A DNA stretch of 64,000 nucleotides, taken from positions 186,001 to 250,000 of the forward strand of contig NZ_JAPDDS010000005.1 of assembly GCF_025950085.1 (NCBI RefSeq), given 5' to 3'. Positions 17,672 to 25,695 of the stretch are shown here, piece by piece (position 1 is the first letter of the stretch; the number at the start of each line of letters is the position of its first letter). The notes beneath the pieces were generated by a model. The model made no database searches, was not told the DNA's origin, and saw nothing but the letters and a program-made list of their open reading frames with translations. Origin of the DNA: Luteolibacter flavescens. GTDB lineage: Bacteria; Verrucomicrobiota; Verrucomicrobiia; Verrucomicrobiales; Akkermansiaceae. The translations under genes and the position numbers were made by a program.

Positions 17672-18568
17672 TCAGCGCTTCGCCAGAGCCACCAGCACGG
17701 CCTTCTGGGCGTGCAGGCGGTTCTCGGCTTCCTGGAAGATCACGTCAGCGTGCTTCTCCAGCACTTCCTCGGTGATCTCCTTGCCGCGATAGGCGGGCAG
17801 GCAGTGCAGGACGATGTGGCCTTCCGCCGCATCCGCGAGCAGGCCGGCATTCACCTGGAAGGGGCCGAAGGCTTCTTCCTTCTCCTGCTGGTCTTCCTGG
17901 CCCATAGAGAGCCACACGTCGGTATTGATCACGTGCGCGCCCTTCGCGGCCACGGCCGGGTCGGCGGTGACGGTCACGTTCGGCGCATCCAGCTTCGCGA
18001 GGAATTCCGCGGGCGGCTGATAGGCGGCGGGAGCGGCTACGGCGAGTTCGAAGCCGAGGCGCTTGGCCGCCCACATCCAAGAGATGGTCATGTTCGAGAA
18101 GCCGTCGCCGATGAAGGCGATCTTCTTCCCTTCCCAGCCGCCGAGCGCTTCCTTCACCGTGAGCAGGTCGGCGAGGATCTGGCACGGGTGCTCGTCATCG
18201 GTCAGCGCGTTGATCGTCGGGATGCCCGAGTAGTGCGCGAAGTCCACCACATCCTGCTGCGCGAAGGTGCGGATGATGCAGCCGTGGACCATGCGGCCCA
18301 GCACGCGGGCGGTGTCCTTGATCGGCTCGCCGCGACCGAGCTGGATGTCATTTTTCGAAAGGAACATCGGGAAGCCGCCGAGCTCCCTCACGCCCACCTC
18401 GAAGGACACGCGCGTGCGGGTGGATGACTTCGTAAAGATCATCGCCCAGGTCTGCCCGGCCAGCGGTTGCTCGTGGCGGCCGCGCTCGGCCTTCAGGCGC
18501 ACGGCATCGTCTAACAGAGCCGTGATCTGTCCGGCGGTGAGTTCTTCGATGGAAAGCAGGTGCTTCAT
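17672..18568 (-). CDS. argF: Ornithine carbamoyltransferase
   Basis: Converts ornithine and carbamoyl phosphate to citrulline in arginine synthesis, in the cytosol. The 298 residues carry the carbamoyl-phosphate loop SSTRTR (48-53), HPCQ (127-130), the ornithine-specific DVWLSMGQE loop (217-225) and HCLP (255-258). The ATG at 18568 begins MKHLLSIEELT. It is the second arginine gene of a minus-strand argD ... argF pair, separated from argD by a four-helix-bundle gene flanked by inverted repeats. No argG/argH is nearby. The region upstream of the start has no Shine-Dalgarno-like purine run. Confidence 0.97.
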   Translation of the reverse strand: MKHLLSIEELTAGQITALLDDAVRLKAERGRHEQPLAGQTWAMIFTKSSTRTRVSFEVGVRELGGFPMFLSKNDIQLGRGEPIKDTARVLGRMVHGCIIRTFAQQDVVDFAHYSGIPTINALTDDEHPCQILADLLTVKEALGGWEGKKIAFIGDGFSNMTISWMWAAKRLGFELAVAAPAAYQPPAEFLAKLDAPNVTVTADPAVAAKGAHVINTDVWLSMGQEDQQEKEEAFGPFQVNAGLLADAAEGHIVLHCLPAYRGKEITEEVLEKHADVIFQEAENRLHAQKAVLVALAKR

Positions 18569-18590
18569 GGGAAAGGGGTCAGGGGCCTGG

Positions 18591-18604
18591 GGCCGGGGGT
18601 CAGG
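18591..18604 (+). repeat. Left flank of the four-helix-bundle cassette (inverted repeat)
   Basis: The 14 bases ggccgggggtcagg are exactly complementary to 18993-19006 on the other side of the small gene. The surrounding bases (runs of gggtcagggg) extend the similarity imperfectly on both sides. Confidence 0.65.
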
Positions 18605-18974
18605 GTGAAGAAAGGCGACGTTCCAGCGAGTCCATGAGGCCGTTCAGGAGACGGCCGACTTCGCTGGTCAATTCGAGGAGCCGGTCGTGGACAGCTTCCG
18701 AAATATATCCATGGCGCATCGCCAGGGTGAGTTGCGTTTCCAGCTCGTTGAGCGAGCCACGACTGATGGAAAGGAAATGAATGTAATCGCCGGTGGTCCG
18801 TCTGCCGTGACCTTCCGCGATATTGGAAGGTACGGAAGTCGCGCAGCGGTTGATCTGGGAAGTCAGGCCAAACAGCTCTGCCTTCGGAAAGCCGAGGGCG
18901 ACCGGATGCACGTCCACGGCGAGATCCATCGACTTCTGCCACACGATCAGGTCACGGTAAGATTTCACATTCAT
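18600..18974 (-). CDS. Four-helix-bundle protein (S23 / TIGR02436 type)
   Basis: A 124-residue protein of the family first seen encoded in 23S rRNA intervening sequences and now found across many genomes. Diagnostic features are the start KSYRDLIVWQKSMDLAVDV, FGLTSQINRCATSVPSNIAEGHGR in the middle, FLSISRGSLNELETQL, and a helical C-terminus. Its function is not established. It sits between argD (13 bases from the argD stop) and argF, flanked by G/C-rich inverted repeats, so it looks like a small inserted cassette in an arginine operon. It is transcribed in the same direction as argD and argF, so it should not block their expression. Confidence 0.92.
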   Translation of the reverse strand: MNVKSYRDLIVWQKSMDLAVDVHPVALGFPKAELFGLTSQINRCATSVPSNIAEGHGRRTTGDYIHFLSISRGSLNELETQLTLAMRHGYISEAVHDRLLELTSEVGRLLNGLMDSLERRLSSP

Positions 18975-18986
18975 AACTACTGACCC

Positions 18987-20237
18987 CTAGCCCCTGACCC
19001 CCGGCCCCTCAAGATCGGAGAGCACCGACTTCAGGATGCCGAGCGCCTCATCGACCTCCGCGTCTGAAACATTCAGGGGAGGCAGCAGGCGGATGGTCTC
19101 CGGGCCGGCGGGCGGGATGAGGAGTCCGGCTTCTAGTGCCTTGCCGCAGATGAAGGCAGCAGGCAGCTTTCCTTCCGGTACGACAAACCTAGTAGCATCG
19201 AGCCCGATACCGAGCAGCAGGCCGACGCCGCGGACTTCCGTGACGACGGGGAGCTGCCACGCGGCGATGGTCTCGCGGATGCGTTGCTCCTGCCTCGCGA
19301 CATTTGCGGGCAGGTCGGACTCGGCGATCTCTTCCATCACGGCGAGCGAGGCCGCGCAGGCGAGGGGGCTGCCGCCGTAGGTGGTGCCGTGCGAGCCGGG
19401 GCCCATCAGCGATGATAGCTCCTTGCCGGAGGCGTCGATCGCCCGGTCGGAAAGCCAGAAGGCCCCGATGGGGAAGCCGCCGCCCATGCCCTTCGCCCAC
19501 GAAATGGCATCGGGCTGCACTTCCGGCGCGATGGTCCGCCATGCCATGGTCGGGCCGCAGCGGCCAAAGCCGGTCTGCACCTCATCGAGCAGCAGCAGCA
19601 GGTCGTGTTTCTTGCACAGCGCCGCCACGCCCCGCAGGAATTCCGGCGTGGCCACATTCACGCCGCCCTCGCCCTGCACAGGCTCGAGCAGGATGCCGGC
19701 GGTGATTGGCGAGATGGCGGCCTCGAGCGCGGCTAGGTCATTGAAGGGCACATGTTTGAACCCCGGCAGCAGGGGATCGAAGCCCTCCTTCACCTTGTCC
19801 TGCCCGGTGGCATTGATGCCGCCGAGGGTCCGGCCGTGGAAGGACTTCGTGAAGCTGATCACCTCGTAGCGCGGCGAGCCGTCGGGCTGCGGCCGGGCGT
19901 GGCCGAATTTCCGGGCGCTCTTGATGAGGCCGTCGTTCGATTCCGCGCCGGAGTTCGCGAAGAAGACCTTGCCCGGCAGTTTCACGTGGTCTTCCACGAT
20001 GACGCGGGCCAGCTCCTCCTGCTGCGGGGTGCCGTAGAGATTCGAGACATGCATCAGCGTGCCGGCCTGCTCGCGGATGGCATTCACCACCCGTGGCGGA
20101 CAGTGGCCGAGCGCGCAGACGGCGATGCCGGTGCAGAAATCGAGGTAGGATTTCCCGGCATCGTCCCAGACGCGGGTGCCCTCGCCGCGGACGAGCGTGA
20201 CGGGAAAGCGGGCGTAGGTGGATAGGACGTGGCTCAT
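18987..20237 (-). CDS. argD: Acetylornithine aminotransferase
   Basis: A PLP-dependent class III aminotransferase that makes N-acetylornithine from N-acetylglutamate semialdehyde. I start it at the ATG at 20237 (MSHVLSTYARFPVTLVRGEG), because the open frame upstream overlaps the EamA gene in another frame and is not conserved. This gives 416 residues. Motifs are NSGAES (95-100, phosphate binding), SFHGRTLG (132-139), LLDEVQTGFGR (216-226, with the PLP-contacting aspartate) and SWAKG with the Schiff-base lysine K249. The first 13 bases upstream of the start resemble those upstream of argF (gggaaagggg on the plus strand). It probably forms a transcription unit with the four-helix-bundle gene and argF. 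Confidence 0.96.
   Translation of the reverse strand: MSHVLSTYARFPVTLVRGEGTRVWDDAGKSYLDFCTGIAVCALGHCPPRVVNAIREQAGTLMHVSNLYGTPQQEELARVIVEDHVKLPGKVFFANSGAESNDGLIKSARKFGHARPQPDGSPRYEVISFTKSFHGRTLGGINATGQDKVKEGFDPLLPGFKHVPFNDLAALEAAISPITAGILLEPVQGEGGVNVATPEFLRGVAALCKKHDLLLLLDEVQTGFGRCGPTMAWRTIAPEVQPDAISWAKGMGGGFPIGAFWLSDRAIDASGKELSSLMGPGSHGTTYGGSPLACAASLAVMEEIAESDLPANVARQEQRIRETIAAWQLPVVTEVRGVGLLLGIGLDATRFVVPEGKLPAAFICGKALEAGLLIPPAGPETIRLLPPLNVSDAEVDEALGILKSVLSDLEGPGVRG
18993..19006 (-). repeat. Right flank of the four-helix-bundle cassette (inverted repeat)
   Basis: The bases cctgacccccggcc are the exact reverse complement of 18591-18604. This copy overlaps the last codons of argD, so if the cassette inserted here it contributed the present argD C-terminus (a GPGVRG-like tail). 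Confidence 0.65.
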
Positions 20238-20263
20238 GGGAAAGGGGCGGACGCTAGCGGTCT

Positions 20264-21205
20264 TCATGGTTTTGGCAAATCGGGAAATTGGGCGGTATTG
20301 GCAGGATCGGGGAATGGATTGGCGGGCTCGGGGCGTCGTTTCGGCGCCGCCGCCACCCTCCAAGTGGCGAAAAGCGTGAGCGCGGCGCCCCCCAGCTCGA
20401 GCGCCGTGAAACGCTCGCCAAAGAGGAAATACGCACCCGCGGCGGTCACCAGCGGCAGCAGCATCTGGATCGAGGAGCCCCGGGAGACGGGCATCGTGCG
20501 GTAGGCATTCGTCATCACGAGCTGCGACACGCCGACGATGATCGCCGCGAGAATGAGCCATAGGTGGGCGTGCGGCGGCAGCTTCCCCACCTCCGCCCCG
20601 CGGATCGGCAGGGCGAGCAGGATGCTGTAGAAGCACTGCGACGCGTAGATGGTCCCGGCGTGCTCGGTGGCCCGCAGCTTCCGGATCAGCACGACCACGA
20701 TGCCCGCGCCCAGCGCCCCGGCCAGGGCGATGCCGTCCCACGCGGTGATCCCGCGGGTGGCATCCCCGCCGACGAAGAGCAGCAGCCCGGCGAAGCCCGC
20801 CAGCATCCACAGCAGAGCGGACCGGGAGACCCGCTCCTTCAGCCACCACGCGGCGATCAGCGTGGCGAAGATGGGATACGTCAGATTCAGCACCACCGCC
20901 CGGGAGGCTCCCAGCTCGGCGATGGTGAGGTAAAAGGCAGCGATGGACAGCGCACCCACGATGCCCCGCAGCGCGACCAGCTTGCTCCCCAGCAGCGCCC
21001 TCACGGACAGCCCCCGGCCAAAGCCGTAAAGCGCCGCCACCATCAGCATGCCCACCGTCCCGCGGTAGAGCGCGCCCATCCAGCCGTCCGCGGCGGGCAG
21101 GTGCAGGCTCAGCGCACGGAGCAGCAGCGTATTCGCGGCGAAGAGGAATACGGACAGCAGCATCAGCGCGAGCCCGCGCGGGTCGTGGGCGTCAGGTGGT
21201 TTCAT
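20264..21205 (-). CDS. EamA/DMT-family transporter
   Basis: A 313-residue inner-membrane protein with about ten hydrophobic helices arranged as two EamA repeats. The first repeat begins RGLALMLLSVFLFAANTLLLR and includes VLNLTYPIFATLIAAWWLKE, the conserved end of an EamA unit. The second includes MPVSRGSSIQMLLPLVTAAGA and FGERFTALELGGAALTL. Drug/metabolite exporters of this family move amino acids, purines or similar solutes. The substrate is not readable here. It lies 26 bases upstream of argD on the same strand, so export of an amino-acid-related compound is a weak inference. Confidence 0.9.
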   Translation of the reverse strand: MKPPDAHDPRGLALMLLSVFLFAANTLLLRALSLHLPAADGWMGALYRGTVGMLMVAALYGFGRGLSVRALLGSKLVALRGIVGALSIAAFYLTIAELGASRAVVLNLTYPIFATLIAAWWLKERVSRSALLWMLAGFAGLLLFVGGDATRGITAWDGIALAGALGAGIVVVLIRKLRATEHAGTIYASQCFYSILLALPIRGAEVGKLPPHAHLWLILAAIIVGVSQLVMTNAYRTMPVSRGSSIQMLLPLVTAAGAYFLFGERFTALELGGAALTLFATWRVAAAPKRRPEPANPFPDPANTAQFPDLPKP

Positions 21206-21477
21206 CGGATCATCGGTGGATCCGGAAACGGCGGGCCTGCGGGAATGAGGGTGGCTATTACTTCACCTCCGCCGGGCCCTGGGCCGCGTCCGGAGGTGGC
21301 AGGGTGCCATCAAGCTCCGAACGCACCCGTACGCCAAAGGGCGCGGGCGGCGAGTCGGAGGTCTTTGCGAAGGTTCGCGGGCACGCCGGGGAAGTGGCAG
21401 GCGGGCCCCGGAAAGTCAAGAAACCCTTCGTCAGGCCGGGCTTGCATGGCCGCTCATCCCTGTCGAGACTCCCGCCC

Positions 21478-22686
21478 ATGTTCTTCACCCCGAAGTGGAA
21501 GAAAGAAGCGAAGCTCCTCTACAAGGGCGCGCTGAAGTTCCTCCATTACAAGCGCGACCTGCTGAAGCCGGACCGTATCGACGAGATCCAGTCGCGCCGT
21601 GCCGACCTGCTCGAGGCGATCAAGGCCGGCAGCCAGGAAAAGGCGCAGGAAGCGTCCAAGCAGCTCCGCGCGACCTGCGAGGGAGCCTTGCCGCACTTCC
21701 CACAGCAGAGCGCCTGGGAGGAGAATGTGGAGGTCATCTTCGTCGCGCTCGTCGTGGCACTCGGCCTGCGCGCCTACGTCATCCAGCCCTTCCGCATCCC
21801 CACGGGGTCCATGCAGCCGACCCTGAACGGCATCACGATTCATCAGAACGACGATCCGCAGGCGAAGAAGCCATGGCTGGGCAGGCAGGCATGGGACCTC
21901 GTGATGCGCGGGCGCACCTACCGGCATATCATTGCGGAGAATGACATGCAGCTCGCCGCTCCCCCGGTGGACAAGTCATGGTTCCTCTTCACGCGGACCA
22001 AGGTGAAATTCACCAATGGCCAGGAGCTCAGTTTCCCTGCGGCCGTCAATGAGACCTACAATCTCCTCACCGAGCCCGTTTCTCCCGGGTCCGAGCATCG
22101 CGTGCCGAAGCTTTTCAAAAAGGGCGATCCGATTTTGAACGGCTGGGTGGATACCGGCGATCTCGTGCTGGTGGACAAGATTTCCTATCACTTCCGCAAG
22201 CCGAAGCGTGGCGAGGTCTTCGTCTTCGACACCCGTGGCATTCATACCAACCGGCGTGACCCGAATGACAGGCTGTCCGATCAAACCGGCGGCACGCACT
22301 ACATCAAGCGCCTCTGCGGCGTCCCCGGCGATACCTTGGAAGTGCAGTCGCCAAATCTCTGGATCAACGGAACCATCGCCCAGGAGCCGGGCATCCAGCG
22401 CGTCATCCAGGCCCAGGGAGAATACGGGAAGGACAATCCCAATGGCTACGTGCTGGCAGATCCGGGTGCCACGGGATACCTGCTGCCTCTCCAGCGGCCG
22501 GGCTCGAAGCTGACGCTCGCGGCGGAGGCAAAGCCGGGCATGCGCGAATACGCCGCCTTTGGCGACAATACCGGCAACTCCGCCGACTCCCGCTACTGGG
22601 GCTCGGTGAAGGAATTCAATCTCGCGGGCCCGGCGCTCTTTTCGCTCTGGCCCATTACCACCGGTCATTGGGGATTCATCCGTTGA
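21478..22686 (+). CDS. lepB: Signal peptidase I, large form
   Basis: Removes signal peptides from exported proteins, with its active site on the periplasmic face. I start at the ATG at 21478 (MFFTPKWKKEAKLLY), where the recognisable protein begins, giving 402 residues. There is a charged cytoplasmic N-terminal region of ~80 residues, one membrane helix (VEVIFVALVVALGLRAYVIQ), then the catalytic serine in PTGSMQPT (S111), the catalytic lysine in HYIKRLCGVPGD (K277) and box E (GDNTGNSADSRYWG). The 166 residues between Ser and Lys far exceed the ~55 in E. coli LepB, so a large insert is present. The gene is divergent from the EamA gene. Confidence 0.95.
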   Translation: MFFTPKWKKEAKLLYKGALKFLHYKRDLLKPDRIDEIQSRRADLLEAIKAGSQEKAQEASKQLRATCEGALPHFPQQSAWEENVEVIFVALVVALGLRAYVIQPFRIPTGSMQPTLNGITIHQNDDPQAKKPWLGRQAWDLVMRGRTYRHIIAENDMQLAAPPVDKSWFLFTRTKVKFTNGQELSFPAAVNETYNLLTEPVSPGSEHRVPKLFKKGDPILNGWVDTGDLVLVDKISYHFRKPKRGEVFVFDTRGIHTNRRDPNDRLSDQTGGTHYIKRLCGVPGDTLEVQSPNLWINGTIAQEPGIQRVIQAQGEYGKDNPNGYVLADPGATGYLLPLQRPGSKLTLAAEAKPGMREYAAFGDNTGNSADSRYWGSVKEFNLAGPALFSLWPITTGHWGFIR

Positions 22687-22716
22687 GCACCATTCCGCTT
22701 CTGCGCAAATGCACGA

Positions 22717-23601
22717 ATGGCCGTCATGGCATTCATTGTGCATCGTTTTCAGATGACCGCCACGATGGCCGATTCCGCTGAAATCACCCGCCAGGCGAAA
22801 TCGAACCTCGCCTTCGCGCTGCAAATCCTGCCGAAGGAGCGGCGGGACGGCATGGTCACGTTCTACGCCTTTTGCCGGGTGGTCGATGACCTCGCGGACG
22901 ATGCCGACCGCCCCCTGGAGGAGCGCGAGGCGGGCCTGAGCGCTTGGCAGGACGGTCTGGAAAACGGCTTTGCCAATCCGGACCCGCTCCAGCGTGAGGT
23001 GATCGCCCTGACGCAGCAGTACGATATCCCGGTGCACTACCTCACCGCGATCATCGAGGGCTGTCGCATGGATCTCCGGCCGCAGCGCTTCGGCACATGG
23101 GAGGATCTTTCTCAATATACCTGGAAGGTCGCCTGTGCCGTGGGGCTGGCCTCGCTGAAGGTCTTCGGAGCCACCGACCCCGCCTCGGAACGCTACGCGG
23201 TGGCCCTTGGCCATGCCCTCCAGCTCACGAATATCCTCCGGGACGTGGGCGAGGACCTCTCGAATGGCGGGCGGATCTACCTGCCGCTGGCGGATTTCGC
23301 GCGTTTTCAATACAGCGAGCGGGACCTCGTGGGCCGGGTTTACGACGGTCGCTTCGCCGCGATGATGGCCTGGCAGGCCGATCGCGCTACGGCCTTCTAC
23401 CAGGAAGCAGTGGCCGCGATGCCGAAGTCCGACGCCAAGGCGCTCGTCCCCGCCGAGATCATGCGCTCCATCTACCAGACCCTGCTGGAAAAGATGCGGA
23501 AGGACGGTTTCAAGGTCTTCCACCAGCGCTACAAGCTCTCAAAAGCGCGGAAGATGGCGATCTTCTCAAAACATCTCTTGCGACTCGGGACGCCTGCTTG
23601 A
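22717..23601 (+). CDS. Squalene/phytoene synthase family protein
   Basis: Joins two prenyl diphosphates head to head, giving squalene, presqualene diphosphate or phytoene-type products for hopanoids or carotenoids. Both aspartate-rich motifs are present: CRVVDDLADDAD (about residues 52-63) and NILRDVGEDLSNGGRIYLP (about 172-190). LQLTNILRD and the ACAVGLASLKVFG helix are also typical. Sequence alone does not separate HpnC/HpnD/SQS from CrtB/CrtM. Several in-frame ATGs (22717, 22753, 22765) precede the conserved EITRQAKSNLAFAL, so the start is uncertain. No other isoprenoid gene is adjacent. It follows lepB by 30 bases. Confidence 0.92.
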   Translation: MAVMAFIVHRFQMTATMADSAEITRQAKSNLAFALQILPKERRDGMVTFYAFCRVVDDLADDADRPLEEREAGLSAWQDGLENGFANPDPLQREVIALTQQYDIPVHYLTAIIEGCRMDLRPQRFGTWEDLSQYTWKVACAVGLASLKVFGATDPASERYAVALGHALQLTNILRDVGEDLSNGGRIYLPLADFARFQYSERDLVGRVYDGRFAAMMAWQADRATAFYQEAVAAMPKSDAKALVPAEIMRSIYQTLLEKMRKDGFKVFHQRYKLSKARKMAIFSKHLLRLGTPA

Positions 23602-23634
23602 ATATCGGCTCCAACGCATCGTCCGATGGCCGAC

Positions 23635-24126
23635 ATGAAATCGCTCGTTCTCCTGCCGCTCTCGCTGCTCGCCGTTTCCTGCTACCCGCAGGTTCCTTAC
23701 GGCCAGCAGCGCCCGCCCTATCGCAATGGCGAGCCCTACTACCCGTACGGTCCCGGCGGTCGCGCCCCTGGCAGCTACAATCAGGGCAACTACGCTCCGG
23801 ATGACCGCGGCGGCTACAACTCCGGCTCTGGCTCGGAGCGCGGCCAGTTCGAGCCCGTGCCCGGCGGAAATCGCCCGCCACCGGTGAATCCCGCCCCGCC
23901 GGTAGCCCCGCGCCCCACCTCGCCGCGCATCAATCCGGACGTGGATGTCCCGGATTCCTCGCCCGCCCCGGCCCCGCGCCCCACCTACCCGGACGCCAAG
24001 CGCACCGCGAATCCCGCCCAGGTCATCAGCCCCTACGCCCCCTACAACGTCATCGACGTCGAGGGCTTCAAGAGTGGCCAGCTCGCGAAGGACCCGTCGA
24101 ACGGAAAGATCTTCCGCGTGCCTTGA
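23635..24126 (+). CDS. Proline/tyrosine-rich lipoprotein of unknown function
   Basis: 163 residues with a lipoprotein signal (MKSLVLLPLSLLAVSC, lipobox A-V-S-C), so it is probably anchored in the outer or inner membrane. I prefer the ATG at 23635 over 23626 because it begins the signal directly. The mature protein is low-complexity: Y/G/P-rich (YPYGPGGRAPGSYNQ) then proline-rich with repeated PAPRPT-like units. It ends in a short conserved-looking tail (VISPYAPYNVIDVEGFKSGQ, then a K-IFRVP end). No enzymatic motif is present. A role in the cell envelope is inference. A terminator hairpin lies about 85 bases downstream. Confidence 0.8.
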   Translation: MKSLVLLPLSLLAVSCYPQVPYGQQRPPYRNGEPYYPYGPGGRAPGSYNQGNYAPDDRGGYNSGSGSERGQFEPVPGGNRPPPVNPAPPVAPRPTSPRINPDVDVPDSSPAPAPRPTYPDAKRTANPAQVISPYAPYNVIDVEGFKSGQLAKDPSNGKIFRVP

Positions 24127-24211
24127 GCACGTGAGGGGACCCGGCATGCCGGTAGCCTGAGCCTCCGTGCCAAGGCTGTCCGGATTCGCAGGGATCCATA
24201 TCGAGATTTCA

Positions 24212-24246
24212 CAGGCCACCCGGCTCCGTCCGGGTGGCCTGTTGTA
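24212..24246 (+). terminator. Terminator hairpin downstream of the lipoprotein gene
   Basis: A perfect 12-base stem caggccacccgg / ccgggtggcctg with a 6-base loop (ctccgt), followed by the moderately T-rich ttgtattt. It ends the lepB-lipoprotein block. Confidence 0.75.
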
Positions 24247-24395
24247 TTTCATGGGGATATCGCATGTCTCTCGTTTGGAGGAGGAGCCGTCATTCCAAAA
24301 TCAGGCATAACTTTCCTGCGGACGGATGTAACCATTCCCGATACATCCACGGAGGTAATCGCGGATTCCCAAGATCCGGCGTGATCCTCATGACG

Positions 24396-25676
24396 ATGAA
24401 ACCCATTCATTTCCTCCCTCCGGCCGTGGCGCTCGTTGCCTCGGGCATCTGGCTCGGGATGCAGCAGCAATCGATCTCCACCGTGGAAAAGGAGACGGTG
24501 CTGCTAAGGCAGCACATCGAGGCGGCCAAGCAGGCGGCTGGAGGTGATCGGTCGCTGGCCGAGGTGAGGTCCGGCGCGGGGAAGGCGATGGAGAAGGACG
24601 ACGACGCCATCGATTGGAAAAACCTCGCCGACTCGATCGCGAAGGCGGAGCGCGGCGGCATTCCGGACATGAAGGCGATGATGAAGATCCAGCGAAAGCT
24701 GATGTCCTTGAGCCCCGCGGAGCTGACCGCGGCCCTGGACGAGATCGCCACGCTGGAGATGAGCCAGAACGCACGTGCCGGTCTTGAGAACTCGCTGATC
24801 AACCTGCTTTCACAGAAGGAACCGGAGCTGGTGCTGAACCGCTTCCTCGACCGGCTCAACGACACCGATGGCTTCGGGAGCTGGCAGCTTTCGAATGCCT
24901 TCCGCCAGTGGACGGACAAGGATGGCGCTGCCGCGGCGGCGTGGCTCGATGCGCAGATCGCGGCGGGGAAATTCGAGGCCAAGTCGCTCGACGGGAAGAG
25001 CCAGAGCCGGATGCAATTCGAGGCGGCGGTGATCTCTGCCCTGATTCATTCCGATGTGGAAGCGGCAAGCAAACGGCTCGCCTCCGTCCCGGAGGAACTG
25101 CGGAAGGACATGCTCCAGCACGGCATGCTCGCGAGCACGAAGCCCGGAGGAGAGAAGAACTACGCGATCCTCGTCCGCGAGAATCTGCCGGAGAAGGATC
25201 AGGCCCAGGCCTTCGACCAGGTCGCGCACTCGCTGGTCCAGCGCGGCGGCTACGAGAAGGTCGGAGAATTCCTCTCCGACATCGATGCCACTCCGGCCGA
25301 GCGCAGCCGGATCGTGATGCAGGCCGCGTCCAACAAAATCCAGCAGCTCAATCACCGCCCCGGCATCGAGCGGAAGGACGTGGATGAAATGCGCGCCTGG
25401 GTGGCGAAGCAGTCACCCGAATCCGTGGACACCGTCACGGCTGAATCCCTCGGCAGCGTGTGGGGAAACGACGAGAAGTGGGAAAGCAATGCAAAGATCA
25501 TTAACGATCTCCACGCGGAGCAGCCGAGCGATGAGCTGCTCCTGTCATTCCTGAAGAACGGCCAGGCATCGAACCACCGGGAGATCGCGCGCGAGATGGC
25601 GGCGAAGATCTCCGACGAAGCGAAGCGCGCCGAGCTGATGGAGCGCTTCAAGGAGGAGCCCGCGCAGGACAAGTGA
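24396..25676 (+). CDS. Secreted or anchored helical protein, first of two tandem paralogues
   Basis: About 426 residues with an N-terminal hydrophobic anchor (MKPIHFLPPAVALVASGIWL). The in-frame ATG at 24390 is an alternative start. The rest is almost entirely helical and charged, with loose repeats such as LMSLSPAELTAALDEIATLEM and DPVAAMEW-like segments (here TDKDGAAAAAWLDAQIAAG). It ends in a lysine-rich tail. It shares organisation and several segments with the next gene: an N-terminal anchor, an LSP-A motif about 100-130 residues in, and an A-x-x-W-L/A-W-L motif. I do not recognise the family; proteins of this kind recur as multi-copy hypotheticals in verrucomicrobia (recollection, not checked). 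Function unknown. Confidence 0.8.
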   Translation: MKPIHFLPPAVALVASGIWLGMQQQSISTVEKETVLLRQHIEAAKQAAGGDRSLAEVRSGAGKAMEKDDDAIDWKNLADSIAKAERGGIPDMKAMMKIQRKLMSLSPAELTAALDEIATLEMSQNARAGLENSLINLLSQKEPELVLNRFLDRLNDTDGFGSWQLSNAFRQWTDKDGAAAAAWLDAQIAAGKFEAKSLDGKSQSRMQFEAAVISALIHSDVEAASKRLASVPEELRKDMLQHGMLASTKPGGEKNYAILVRENLPEKDQAQAFDQVAHSLVQRGGYEKVGEFLSDIDATPAERSRIVMQAASNKIQQLNHRPGIERKDVDEMRAWVAKQSPESVDTVTAESLGSVWGNDEKWESNAKIINDLHAEQPSDELLLSFLKNGQASNHREIAREMAAKISDEAKRAELMERFKEEPAQDK

Positions 25677-25695
25677 GCGACCCCGCAGCAGCATC

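Noticed and set aside
20238-20849. Upstream extension of the argD reading frame
   Set aside because: It runs through the EamA gene in another frame with no protein-like features. The ArgD N-terminus starts naturally at 20237.
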